From the NCBI GenBank assembly GCA_023415575.1, contig JAEZKF010000059.1:1-5169 (forward strand): 5,169 nt of DNA. Direction: 5' to 3'. The stretch's first letter is position 1. Each line of letters starts with the position of its first letter. Origin of the DNA: Bacillota bacterium (lineage in GTDB: Bacteria > Bacillota > Clostridia > Oscillospirales > Ruminococcaceae). Made by a program: the position numbers and the translations under genes. The notes under the pieces are model-generated. The model ran no database searches, was not told the origin of the DNA, and saw only the letters and a list, made by a program, of their open reading frames with translations. This document shows, in pieces, positions 1 through 5,095 of the stretch.

Positions 1-119
1 ACGATAAGTGAAGTAGGCCCGTTTACGGGCGGCAAGTAACAGTCTTACGCAGTTGGCAGACCGTATTACGCGTTTGACGCGTCCGCGAAGAACAGAGGGC
101 TATGCCCGCATGTGAAATA
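1..119. other. Left-edge stretch without a convincing gene; several small hairpins
   Basis: No frame gives a convincing protein. One frame is open from the left edge to a TAA at 37-39, so a 12-codon tail of an upstream gene cannot be excluded. The stretch contains short-looped inverted repeats: GCCCG-ttta-CGGGC at 17-30, ACGCGT-ttg-ACGCGT at 68-82 and GGGC-tat-GCCC at 97-107. A stronger hairpin follows at 120-138. It could be a structured 3' untranslated region or part of a dispersed repeat; the sequence alone does not decide. Confidence 0.4.
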
Positions 120-148
120 CCCCCGGCTTTGCCGGGGGATGCTTATTC
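120..148 (+). terminator. Hairpin, possible terminator of a gene left of the window
   Basis: A perfect 8-bp GC-rich stem, CCCCCGGC (120-127) with GCCGGGGG (131-138), closes on a TTT loop and is followed by a T-rich but interrupted tract (ATGCTTATTCTTTT). The shape fits an intrinsic terminator of upstream transcription. The broken T tract makes it weaker than the terminator at 593-624. It also argues against starting the next gene at the upstream ATG at 102, since that reading frame would run through the hairpin. Confidence 0.4.
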
Positions 149-162
149 TTTTATGACAGTAG

Positions 163-168
163 AGGAGG
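163..168 (+). promoter_or_regulatory. Shine-Dalgarno AGGAGG that favours a TTG start for the VOC gene
   Basis: A perfect AGGAGG lies 8 nt before an in-frame TTG at 177-179. The other in-frame starts fit less well: ATG 102 lies before the hairpin, ATG 153 lies upstream of this site, and ATG 195 has only a purine-rich stretch (GGGAGAGAAAGAG) before it. Confidence 0.65.
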
Positions 169-176
169 CAAGTACA

Positions 177-584
177 TTGGGAGAGAAAGAGATTATGGGA
201 TGCAAGGGCGCCTTTTCTATCCGCATTGACGATATTATGCTTGACTGCGATGATGCTGTGAGACTCGGCGAGTTCTATGCCGGCCTTTTGGGCTGGACCT
301 GTACGAAGTTCAATGACGATTGCGTGATGGTAAAGGCAGAAGACCATCCCGTTCGCCTGCTCTGCCAGCGGGAGGAGGGATACGTCCCGCCTGTTTGGCC
401 TGAGCAAGAGGGCGCACAACAGAAGATGCTCCACCTGGACTTTACGGTGGATAATCTTGAAAACGCAGTGGCACAGGCAGTACATCTCGGGGCAAAAATC
501 GCCGAGACACAATATAACCCCCGCCAGTGGACGACCATGCTCGACCCTGCGGGCCATCCCTTCTGCTTATGTCTGCCTGAATAA
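177..584 (+). CDS. VOC-superfamily (glyoxalase/bleomycin-resistance fold) protein
   Basis: A 135-residue single-domain protein from the TTG start, the usual size for a small VOC protein. Two beta-alpha-beta-beta-beta half-modules can be seen. The first runs over about residues 14-65 (IRIDDIMLDCDDAVRLGEFY, then the helix-to-strand turn GLLGW). The second runs over about 84-133, starting HLDFTV (86-91), with a long helix ENAVAQAVHLGA and the closing strand MLDPAGHPFCL (121-131). The DPAGHPFCL ending is typical of glyoxalase-like domains (Glyoxalase_6 type). VOC proteins bind metal or small ligands in the cleft between modules; substrates range from methylglyoxal adducts to antibiotics, so the substrate here is unknown. 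The protein is predicted cytoplasmic, with no signal peptide or membrane segment. I chose TTG 177 for its AGGAGG; ATG 195 (129 residues) is the main alternative. It converges on the DNA-repair operon and shares its terminator. Confidence 0.85.
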   Translation: MGEKEIMGCKGAFSIRIDDIMLDCDDAVRLGEFYAGLLGWTCTKFNDDCVMVKAEDHPVRLLCQREEGYVPPVWPEQEGAQQKMLHLDFTVDNLENAVAQAVHLGAKIAETQYNPRQWTTMLDPAGHPFCLCLPE

Positions 585-589
585 CACCC

Positions 590-624
590 AAAAAAGCCGG
601 ATTGACCGCAGTCAATCCGGCTTT
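590..624. terminator. Bidirectional intrinsic terminator between convergent genes
   Basis: A perfect 14-bp stem, AAAGCCGGATTGAC (593-606) with GTCAATCCGGCTTT (611-624), closes on a CGCA loop. Read on -, it ends in six T (complement of A590-595), a strong terminator for the repair operon. Read on +, the tail is CTTTATCATTTCTTT, weaker but usable for the VOC gene 8 nt upstream. The last four codons of the - strand gene, including its TGA at 614-612, lie inside the stem, so the coding end and terminator are merged. Confidence 0.9.
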
Positions 625-1277
625 ATCATTTCTTTGGAAAATTCCTCATATGCCTTGCAGCGGTCAGCAAGCACGCAGCCCTCGCAGGCGGGCCTTGTCT
701 TGCAGTGGCGTTTTGCGTGCTCTACAATCAGGGCGTGCAGTTCATTGTAAACGTACAAATCGCGGGGGAGATTAGCTTCTATCATAAGGCGCAGGTCGTC
801 ATAGTCTGCGGGAAGGTCATAGCCCAAGCGCGAGAACAAGCGGCGGGTGTAGGCATCTACCACAAAGTAGGGCTTATCAAGGGCGTAGAGCAGGATGGAG
901 TAGGCCGTCTCATGCCCGACGCCGTTTAAAGCGAGCAGCTCTGCGCGCAGATGTTCACCGTCACAAGAGCGGATGCGCTCAATATCGCCATCGTAGCTCA
1001 TATACCACTTAGCCAGCGTCTTTAACCGCTTAGCCTTTTGGTTATAGTAGCCGCTTGGGCGGATGATGTTAGCAAGTGTCTCATCATCGCACGACAGAAT
1101 GAAGGAGGGGGAGAGGTTGTCGCCAAAGGCCGAGATGGCGCGCTCGACGTTGCTCCATGCGGTGTTTTGGGTGAGTATGGCGCCCACCATCATCTCAAAC
1201 GGAGTGCGGGCCGGCCACCAATTCCGCCTGCCGTAGGCGCCAAGCAGGATGTGAAAGATGTCAGCGAGGTCTGTCAT
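612..1277 (-). CDS. Endonuclease III-like HhH-GPD DNA glycosylase, MagIII type (probable 3-methyladenine DNA glycosylase)
   Basis: A 221-residue base-excision-repair glycosylase, near the length of Nth and MagIII. Visible in order: an N-terminal WWPARTPFEMMVGAILTQNT segment (20-39), the SGYYNQKAKRL segment (75-85), the helix-hairpin-helix LNGVGHETA (117-125), the catalytic Asp in VVDAYTRR (D141), and a C-terminal [4Fe-4S] cluster motif C192-X5-C198-X2-C201-X5-C207. E. coli Nth has its lyase lysine (K120) in GVGRKTA; here that position is Glu (E123). This suggests a monofunctional glycosylase without Schiff-base AP-lyase activity. WWP, the QNT segment, RPSG(F/Y)YNQKAKRL and Glu in the hairpin match, from memory, Helicobacter pylori MagIII, which removes 3-methyladenine. 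The start is supported by GGAGG at 1291-1287, 9 nt upstream. The gene overlaps the methyltransferase gene by 4 nt (ATGA), which fits translational coupling and a shared role in alkylation repair. Family is clear; substrate is inferred. Confidence 0.88.
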   Translation of the reverse strand: MTDLADIFHILLGAYGRRNWWPARTPFEMMVGAILTQNTAWSNVERAISAFGDNLSPSFILSCDDETLANIIRPSGYYNQKAKRLKTLAKWYMSYDGDIERIRSCDGEHLRAELLALNGVGHETAYSILLYALDKPYFVVDAYTRRLFSRLGYDLPADYDDLRLMIEANLPRDLYVYNELHALIVEHAKRHCKTRPACEGCVLADRCKAYEEFSKEMIKPD

Positions 1278-1756
1278 GTTGTGCCGCCTCCGTTTTTGTG
1301 TTGGGCTTCTAAGGTAAGCAGACGCTCCTTGGTCTCAAGGCCTGCTGCAAAGCCTGTCAGCGCACCGCCCGAGCCGACCACCCGATGGCAGGGGATGATA
1401 ACTGCAATGGGGTTGCGGTTGCAGGCCATACCCACGGCACGCGTAGCTTTTGGATTGCCGCACAGGGCGGCAATCTCCTTATAGGTGCGGGTTGAAGCAT
1501 AGGGAATCTCTTTCAGTTGCTTCCAAACCCCCTGCATAAATGGTGTGCCTTTGGGGTTGACGGGGACTGTAAACTCTGTCAATGTGCCGTTTGCGTACCG
1601 GATAAGCTCGTTTTCCGCCTGCTTAAGCAGTGGGGTATCGTCTGCGCAGGAAGCGCACGGGTCGTTGTCGTCTGCAAAATAGGCGGATACAATGGCCTCG
1701 TCCTGCTCGGTGACGACAAGCGAAAAGACTTGGGTTTTTACAAATCGGGTGGGCAT
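1274..1756 (-). CDS. ogt: Methylated-DNA--[protein]-cysteine S-methyltransferase (O6-alkylguanine repair)
   Basis: This suicide repair protein moves the alkyl group from O6-alkylguanine in DNA to its own cysteine. From the chosen start it is 160 residues, typical of bacterial Ogt. The N-terminal domain (about 1-65) has the usual strand start FVKTQVFSLVVTEQDEAI. The C-terminal domain carries TYKEIAALCGNPKATRAVG, containing the helix-turn-helix and arginine finger R106. It then has the NRNP hinge (N115), the active-site IIPCHRVVG with acceptor C123, and the closing GFAAGLETKERLLTLE. All key residues are present, so it should be active. I chose ATG 1756 because GAGAGGA lies just before it (1766-1771); starts at 1792 or 1774 would add 12 or 6 residues and have weaker sites. 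A CASC pair (C34, C37) in the N-terminal domain is of unknown meaning. It is the first gene of a two-gene operon with the glycosylase and has a good promoter about 70-95 nt upstream. Confidence 0.93.
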   Translation of the reverse strand: MPTRFVKTQVFSLVVTEQDEAIVSAYFADDNDPCASCADDTPLLKQAENELIRYANGTLTEFTVPVNPKGTPFMQGVWKQLKEIPYASTRTYKEIAALCGNPKATRAVGMACNRNPIAVIIPCHRVVGSGGALTGFAAGLETKERLLTLEAQHKNGGGTT

Positions 1757-1765
1757 TGGGGCACT

Positions 1766-1771
1766 TCCTCT
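1766..1771 (-). promoter_or_regulatory. Shine-Dalgarno AGAGGA deciding the methyltransferase start
   Basis: AGAGGA on - lies 9 nt before ATG 1756. The first in-frame ATG (1792) has only AGCAGG about 17 nt upstream, too far for normal initiation. This supports 1756 as the start. Confidence 0.6.
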
Positions 1772-1824
1772 CATGCGGTCATATAAACCCATAATATCGG
1801 ATTGATTTACCTGCTTTTGCAGCT

Positions 1825-1853
1825 AGTATATCAGCAAAAGGGGAGAAACTCAA
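1825..1853 (-). promoter_or_regulatory. Sigma-A-type promoter for the ogt-glycosylase operon
   Basis: On -, TTGAGT (1853-1848), a 17-bp spacer and TATACT (1830-1825) form a near-consensus promoter, with a TG one base before the -10 (extended -10). Transcription would start near 1818, giving a leader of about 60 nt before ATG 1756. The leader includes a small CTGC-AAAA-GCAG hairpin (about 1810-1821). No regulator site was recognised. Confidence 0.65.
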
Positions 1854-2112
1854 TCGCCGGTTTTCGGTAATAACAGCACACATTGATAGTTAATTAGTAT
1901 CCTTCTTTATGTTTTAATTCTTGCAATCGCTGAAGAAGCAAAAGCGATCAAAAAAGAAACTTGATACCCATATTTGAATCTGAATGGACAAAATATGACA
2001 ATAAAATGGAAATACATGAATAAAATAACATGAGCTTGAACGACAAAACACCAAAACGCACAGAAATAAACGCAATAATTAAGCAAATATAAGGAAAAAA
2101 TGGTGAGAAATA
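1854..2112. other. AT-rich divergent intergenic region, no supported gene
   Basis: The stretch is much richer in A/T than the flanking genes, and its + strand is strongly A-rich from about 1905 to 2110. Short + strand open stretches read as Lys/Asn/Glu/Ile-rich peptides, and the - strand as hydrophobic ones, as expected from base composition. None has a convincing start site. One weak inverted repeat, ATCGCT (1926-1931) with AGCGAT (1943-1948), has an 11-nt loop. It could be upstream control DNA, an AT-rich insertion or the remains of a decayed gene. Confidence 0.5.
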
Positions 2113-2141
2113 TTGACAAGTGTATAAGTTGCAGCTATTCT
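2113..2141 (+). promoter_or_regulatory. Candidate promoter for the phosphorylase gene
   Basis: A perfect TTGACA (2113-2118), a 17-bp spacer and TATTCT (2136-2141; 4 of 6 bases of TATAAT) precede the gene. Transcription would start near 2148, leaving a leader of about 83 nt that begins in a TATATATA stretch. The -35 is excellent and the -10 moderate, which fits a promoter that may need activation or be under control. Confidence 0.5.
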
Positions 2142-2216
2142 TATATATATACATAATTTTAATGAGTTACCGGGCGTTTTTATTTATATTACACAACAAC
2201 GGCGTGCAAAATTGCC

Positions 2217-2223
2217 AAAGGAG
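2217..2223 (+). promoter_or_regulatory. Shine-Dalgarno AAAGGAG deciding the phosphorylase start
   Basis: AAAGGAG lies 7 nt before ATG 2231. The same frame is open upstream to a GTG at 2120, which would add 37 residues. That GTG has no ribosome binding site, lies inside the candidate promoter, and the added residues do not resemble the family N-terminus. The start at 2231 is therefore strongly preferred. Confidence 0.85.
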
Positions 2224-2230
2224 CACGAAC

Positions 2231-4948
2231 ATGGACGGAACGGTTAAAACATGGATGTTTGACGGGTCGTTTGGGGATTTTTCGTTGAAGGACCCGGAGC
2301 TAACCAGCTACTTGTACTTTCCTCTGGTGAACAAAAATGGCATGATGTCCAATGTAACGCCGCTGCTCGGTGGGGACTGCAAGACAGATCAGGACACCTT
2401 TGCGCTGCCGCCGGTGAATGCGGAGGACCTGCACAACAGCAGGGCAACACGCAACTTTTGGCTGTACATTGAGGGGTACGGCAAGTGGAGCGCAACAGGT
2501 GTTTCTTGTTACCAAATATCTAAAACGTTTTCGGATCAAAAAGAGGAAACCCTGCTCGAGGCGGGGCTTTTGTGGCATAAGCTAACCCGCCATAACCGGG
2601 AGCTTTGCGTATCCAGCGAGATTACTACCTTTGTGCCCTATGCCGATAAGGTGGAGCTTAGCCGTGTTGTGATTACAAACACCGGCAGTCAGCCGCTGAC
2701 CTTTAAGCCCTATGTCGCCGTGCCCCTATACGGGCGCAGCGCCGACTATATCCGTGATCACAGACATGTGACATCACTGTTAAACCGTATGCGCGTCAGC
2801 CACTACGGAGTGGTGCTTAAGCCGACCATCGTCTTTGACGAGCGCAAGCATAAGGTGAACACAACCTGCTATGCTGTTGTGGCCGCCGATGCAAAAGGAA
2901 GGCCCCCTATAGCGGCCTGTCCGATTGCAGAGCGGTTTATAGGCGAGGGCGGCACCTATGATAACCCCAAGGCCGTAGGTACAGACCTTCCCATGCACGA
3001 GGGAGACACCGCAGAAGGGCACGAGGCAATCGGCGCCCTGCAGTTTCCGACCAAAACGCTTGCCCCCGGGGAGAGTGTGTCCTACATATTTGGAATTCTC
3101 ATCACCGAGGATTCGTCAAACATCATTCCGCTTTGCATCAAGTACCTTAGTGATGAAGCCTTTTTAAAGTATCTGGAGGAGACCAAGCGGTACTGGCAGC
3201 AGGAGCTCAACCTTCACTTCTACACCGGTGATAAGCGCCTAAACCAGTGGCTTCGGTGGGTGTCTATTGAGCCTGCCCTGCGCCGCATATGCGGCAGCTC
3301 CTTTATGCCCCACCATGACTACGGGCGCGGGGGGCGCGGATGGCGCGACCTGTGGCAGGATTGTCTCGCCCTCTTGTTGATGGATACCCAAGGTGTGCGC
3401 TCAACCCTGCTTGACAGCTTTGCGGGTGTCAGGTTTGACGGAACCAACGCCACCATCATCGGATGCGAGCCGGGGCAGTTTATCGCCGACCGCAACAGCA
3501 TTGCGCGCGTGTGGATGGACCACGCCGCGTGGCCCATGCTCACCACCCGTCTGTACATCGACCAGACGGCAGACATTGATTTTCTGCTGCAAACCCAGTG
3601 CTACTATAAGGACTTTCTGACCTGCCGTGCGACAGTCCGAGACAACGATTGGTCGCCCGAGATGGGCAGCCGCCTGCAGGATGAAAAGGGAGAGGACTAC
3701 TACGGCTCGGTGCTTGAGCACCTTTTGATACAAAACCTTTCATCCTTTTACCATGTTGGCGAGCACAACATCATCCGTCTTGAGCATGCCGACTGGAACA
3801 ACGGCATGGATATGGCCTACGAGCGCGGGGAGAGCGTTGCGATTACCTACCTGTATTACAACAACCTCACCTGCTTAATTGAGCTTTTACACCGCCTCAA
3901 GGTTCGGGGTATTTATAGCGTAAAGGTTTCAGAGCATGTGTTGACTTTGCTTGATAACCTTGCAAAAGAGCCTGATTATCAGTCGATAGAATACAAAAAA
4001 GGCATCCTGCAGCGCTTTTACAAGGCGAGTGTGGGTAGACTGACCGGCACACAAAAGGAAATTGCCGTCGTTGATATCATCGAAAACTTGACGGAAAAGG
4101 CGTCGTGGCTGGTAGACCATCTGCGCAAGCAGGAGTACATCACAGACCGCGACGGCTATTCGTGGTTTAACAGCTACTACGACAACGACGGTAAGATGGT
4201 GGACGGAGACCACCCGAACGGCACGCGTATGTCCCTAATCGGGCAGGTGTTTTCCATCCTCTCCGGGGTTGCGACCGACGAGCAGGTGCGCAGTATTGTG
4301 GAATCAACCGAGCGGTACCTGTTTGATGAAAAGCTAGGCGGCAACCGCTTGAATACCGACTTTAGAGAGATCAAAACCAACCTCGGCCGCCTGTTTGCCT
4401 ATGCCTACGGTCACAAGGAAAACGGCGCGGTGTTCTCGCTTATGCATATGCTTTATGTGTATGCCTTGTACAACCGCTCCTTTGTAAGTGAAGCCTATCG
4501 GCTGTTTGATGCCCTCTATGAGCACTGCTGCAACTTTGAGGTGGCGCGCATCTATCCCGGGGTGCCCGAGTACATCAACAACGACGGACGCGGCGTGTAC
4601 CACTACCTGACCGGTACGGCGAGCTGGCTTATGCTGACAGCCCTTACCCAGATGTTCGGCGTGCGGGGCTACTTTGGCGACCTGGTAATCGAGCCGAAGC
4701 TGTTGGGAGAACAGTTTGATGCCTTGGGTCATGCCGGTGTTTCGACCGTGTTTGCAAACCGCGAGCTGCACATCACCTTTATTAACGAAGAGAGAAAGGA
4801 TTACGGGCAATACCGCATCGACCGCGTTGAGCTGGAGGATAAAGAAATCCCCTATGATGACTTTGACAGCGGGGTAATCATTGAGCGTTCCATCCTCGAA
4901 GCCTTGAGCGATGCAAGACCCCACCAGATCAAGGTGTATCTGCTGTAA
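2231..4948 (+). CDS. GH94-type inverting beta-glucan oligosaccharide phosphorylase ('cellobiose phosphorylase' family)
   Basis: A 905-residue cytoplasmic protein with no signal peptide. Family enzymes split a beta-glucoside with phosphate to glucose 1-phosphate and a shorter sugar, which saves ATP. The N-terminal beta-sandwich (about 1-310) includes YGRSADYIRDHRHVTSLL (167-184). After a helical linker comes an (alpha/alpha)6 barrel (about 335-815) with HHDYGRGGRGWRDLWQD (361-377), IADRNSIARVWMDHAAWP (418-435), ADWNNGMDMAYERGES (520-535) and GRGVYHYLTGTASW (786-799). A C-terminal beta domain follows (VIEPKLLGEQFD, 819-830). GRGGRGWRD and TGTASW are likely parts of the sugar/phosphate site. In characterised GH94 enzymes the general acid is the second Asp of DWND; here it is Asn (N524, codon AAC 3800-3802), so activity is in doubt. 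The linkage split (beta-1,4, beta-1,3 or beta-1,2) cannot be read from sequence; related lineages include GH161 beta-1,3-oligoglucan and 1,2-beta-oligoglucan phosphorylases, the latter usually longer. No transporter or sugar gene lies beside it in the window. Confidence 0.88.
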   Translation: MDGTVKTWMFDGSFGDFSLKDPELTSYLYFPLVNKNGMMSNVTPLLGGDCKTDQDTFALPPVNAEDLHNSRATRNFWLYIEGYGKWSATGVSCYQISKTFSDQKEETLLEAGLLWHKLTRHNRELCVSSEITTFVPYADKVELSRVVITNTGSQPLTFKPYVAVPLYGRSADYIRDHRHVTSLLNRMRVSHYGVVLKPTIVFDERKHKVNTTCYAVVAADAKGRPPIAACPIAERFIGEGGTYDNPKAVGTDLPMHEGDTAEGHEAIGALQFPTKTLAPGESVSYIFGILITEDSSNIIPLCIKYLSDEAFLKYLEETKRYWQQELNLHFYTGDKRLNQWLRWVSIEPALRRICGSSFMPHHDYGRGGRGWRDLWQDCLALLLMDTQGVRSTLLDSFAGVRFDGTNATIIGCEPGQFIADRNSIARVWMDHAAWPMLTTRLYIDQTADIDFLLQTQCYYKDFLTCRATVRDNDWSPEMGSRLQDEKGEDYYGSVLEHLLIQNLSSFYHVGEHNIIRLEHADWNNGMDMAYERGESVAITYLYYNNLTCLIELLHRLKVRGIYSVKVSEHVLTLLDNLAKEPDYQSIEYKKGILQRFYKASVGRLTGTQKEIAVVDIIENLTEKASWLVDHLRKQEYITDRDGYSWFNSYYDNDGKMVDGDHPNGTRMSLIGQVFSILSGVATDEQVRSIVESTERYLFDEKLGGNRLNTDFREIKTNLGRLFAYAYGHKENGAVFSLMHMLYVYALYNRSFVSEAYRLFDALYEHCCNFEVARIYPGVPEYINNDGRGVYHYLTGTASWLMLTALTQMFGVRGYFGDLVIEPKLLGEQFDALGHAGVSTVFANRELHITFINEERKDYGQYRIDRVELEDKEIPYDDFDSGVIIERSILEALSDARPHQIKVYLL

Positions 4949-4967
4949 AAAAACAGAGCCCCCGACC
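4949..4967 (+). terminator. Possible left half of an intrinsic terminator cut by IS insertion
   Basis: Straight after the phosphorylase stop comes an A run and then CAGAGCCCCCGACC. A-run plus GC-rich arm is how the first half of a bidirectional terminator looks. The matching arm (GTCGGGGGCTCTG plus T run) is absent from the window. IS-end sequence begins at 4974, only a few bases later. The reading as a disrupted terminator is inference. Confidence 0.35.
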
Positions 4968-4973
4968 AAAGCT

Positions 4974-4998
4974 TGAACCGAACCAGTAAAAACGGACA
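4974..4998. repeat. Putative 25-bp IS terminal inverted repeat, outer copy
   Basis: It begins TGAACCG and ends GGACA, the same length and the same two ends as the repeat at 5036-5060, but the middle has diverged (16 of 25 positions identical by eye). It starts with TG, as IS3-family ends do. Confidence 0.6.
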
Positions 4999-5035
4999 AT
5001 AGACAAAAACCCCCTGATGTAGGACAATAGAAATA
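4974..5035. mobile_element. Relic end of an IS3-family element (outer copy)
   Basis: This 62-bp stretch resembles the first 62 bp of the adjacent IS end at 5036. It begins TGAACCG, has GGACA at bases 21-25, then an A run, and CCCCCTGATGTAGG where the inner copy has TCTCCTAATGTAGG with a one-base shift. No transposase coding remains in it. It is best explained as the end of an older related IS truncated by the second element. A GGACAATAGA direct repeat lies inside it (4994-5003 and 5022-5031). Confidence 0.6.
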
Positions 5036-5060
5036 TGAACCGCCCCGAGATTAGTGGACA
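5036..5060. repeat. Putative IS3-family terminal inverted repeat, inner copy
   Basis: A 25-bp end of form TGAACCGCCCC...AGTGGACA. A TG terminus, a CCCC block and a GGACA inner edge are a common arrangement for IS3-family ends (compare IS2-like ends, from memory). It lies 35 bp beyond the transposase stop codon, the expected place for the right repeat. Confidence 0.65.
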
Positions 5061-5095
5061 TGAATAAAAAGCTCTCCTAATGTAGGGTGGAAGAG

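Noticed and set aside
40..80. tRNA-like piece around GCAGTTGGCAGACCG
   Set aside because: The D-arm-like string has no matching acceptor stem, anticodon arm or T-arm (no GTTCRANNC) at the right distance.
1..150. CRISPR array in the hairpin-rich left edge
   Set aside because: The hairpins differ in sequence and spacing; there is no repeated unit.
66..557. 163-codon - strand ORF antisense to the VOC gene
   Set aside because: The + strand frame has clear VOC-fold motifs; the antisense reading has no recognisable domain.
1921..1935. TTGCAATCGCTGAAG as a catabolite-repression (cre) site for the phosphorylase
   Set aside because: It matches the first part of the cre consensus but fails the final CA/CW positions and lies about 180 bp upstream of the candidate -35.
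1907..2154. Two small hydrophobic - strand ORFs (about 70 codons) that look like membrane peptides
   Set aside because: The - strand is T-rich here, which yields Phe/Ile/Leu/Tyr codons in any frame. There is no convincing ribosome site and the two overlap in different frames.
2120..2230. N-terminal extension of the phosphorylase from GTG 2120 or ATG 2162, with a hydrophobic signal-like stretch
   Set aside because: No ribosome binding site, it overlaps the candidate promoter, and the strong AAAGGAG before ATG 2231 matches the family start. The hydrophobicity comes from T-rich DNA.
4334..4999. 221-codon - strand ORF antisense to the phosphorylase 3' end
   Set aside because: It is a shadow of the GC-biased codons of the phosphorylase, whose C-terminal motifs (TGTASW, EPKLLGEQFD) are real. 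It also runs across the IS junction.
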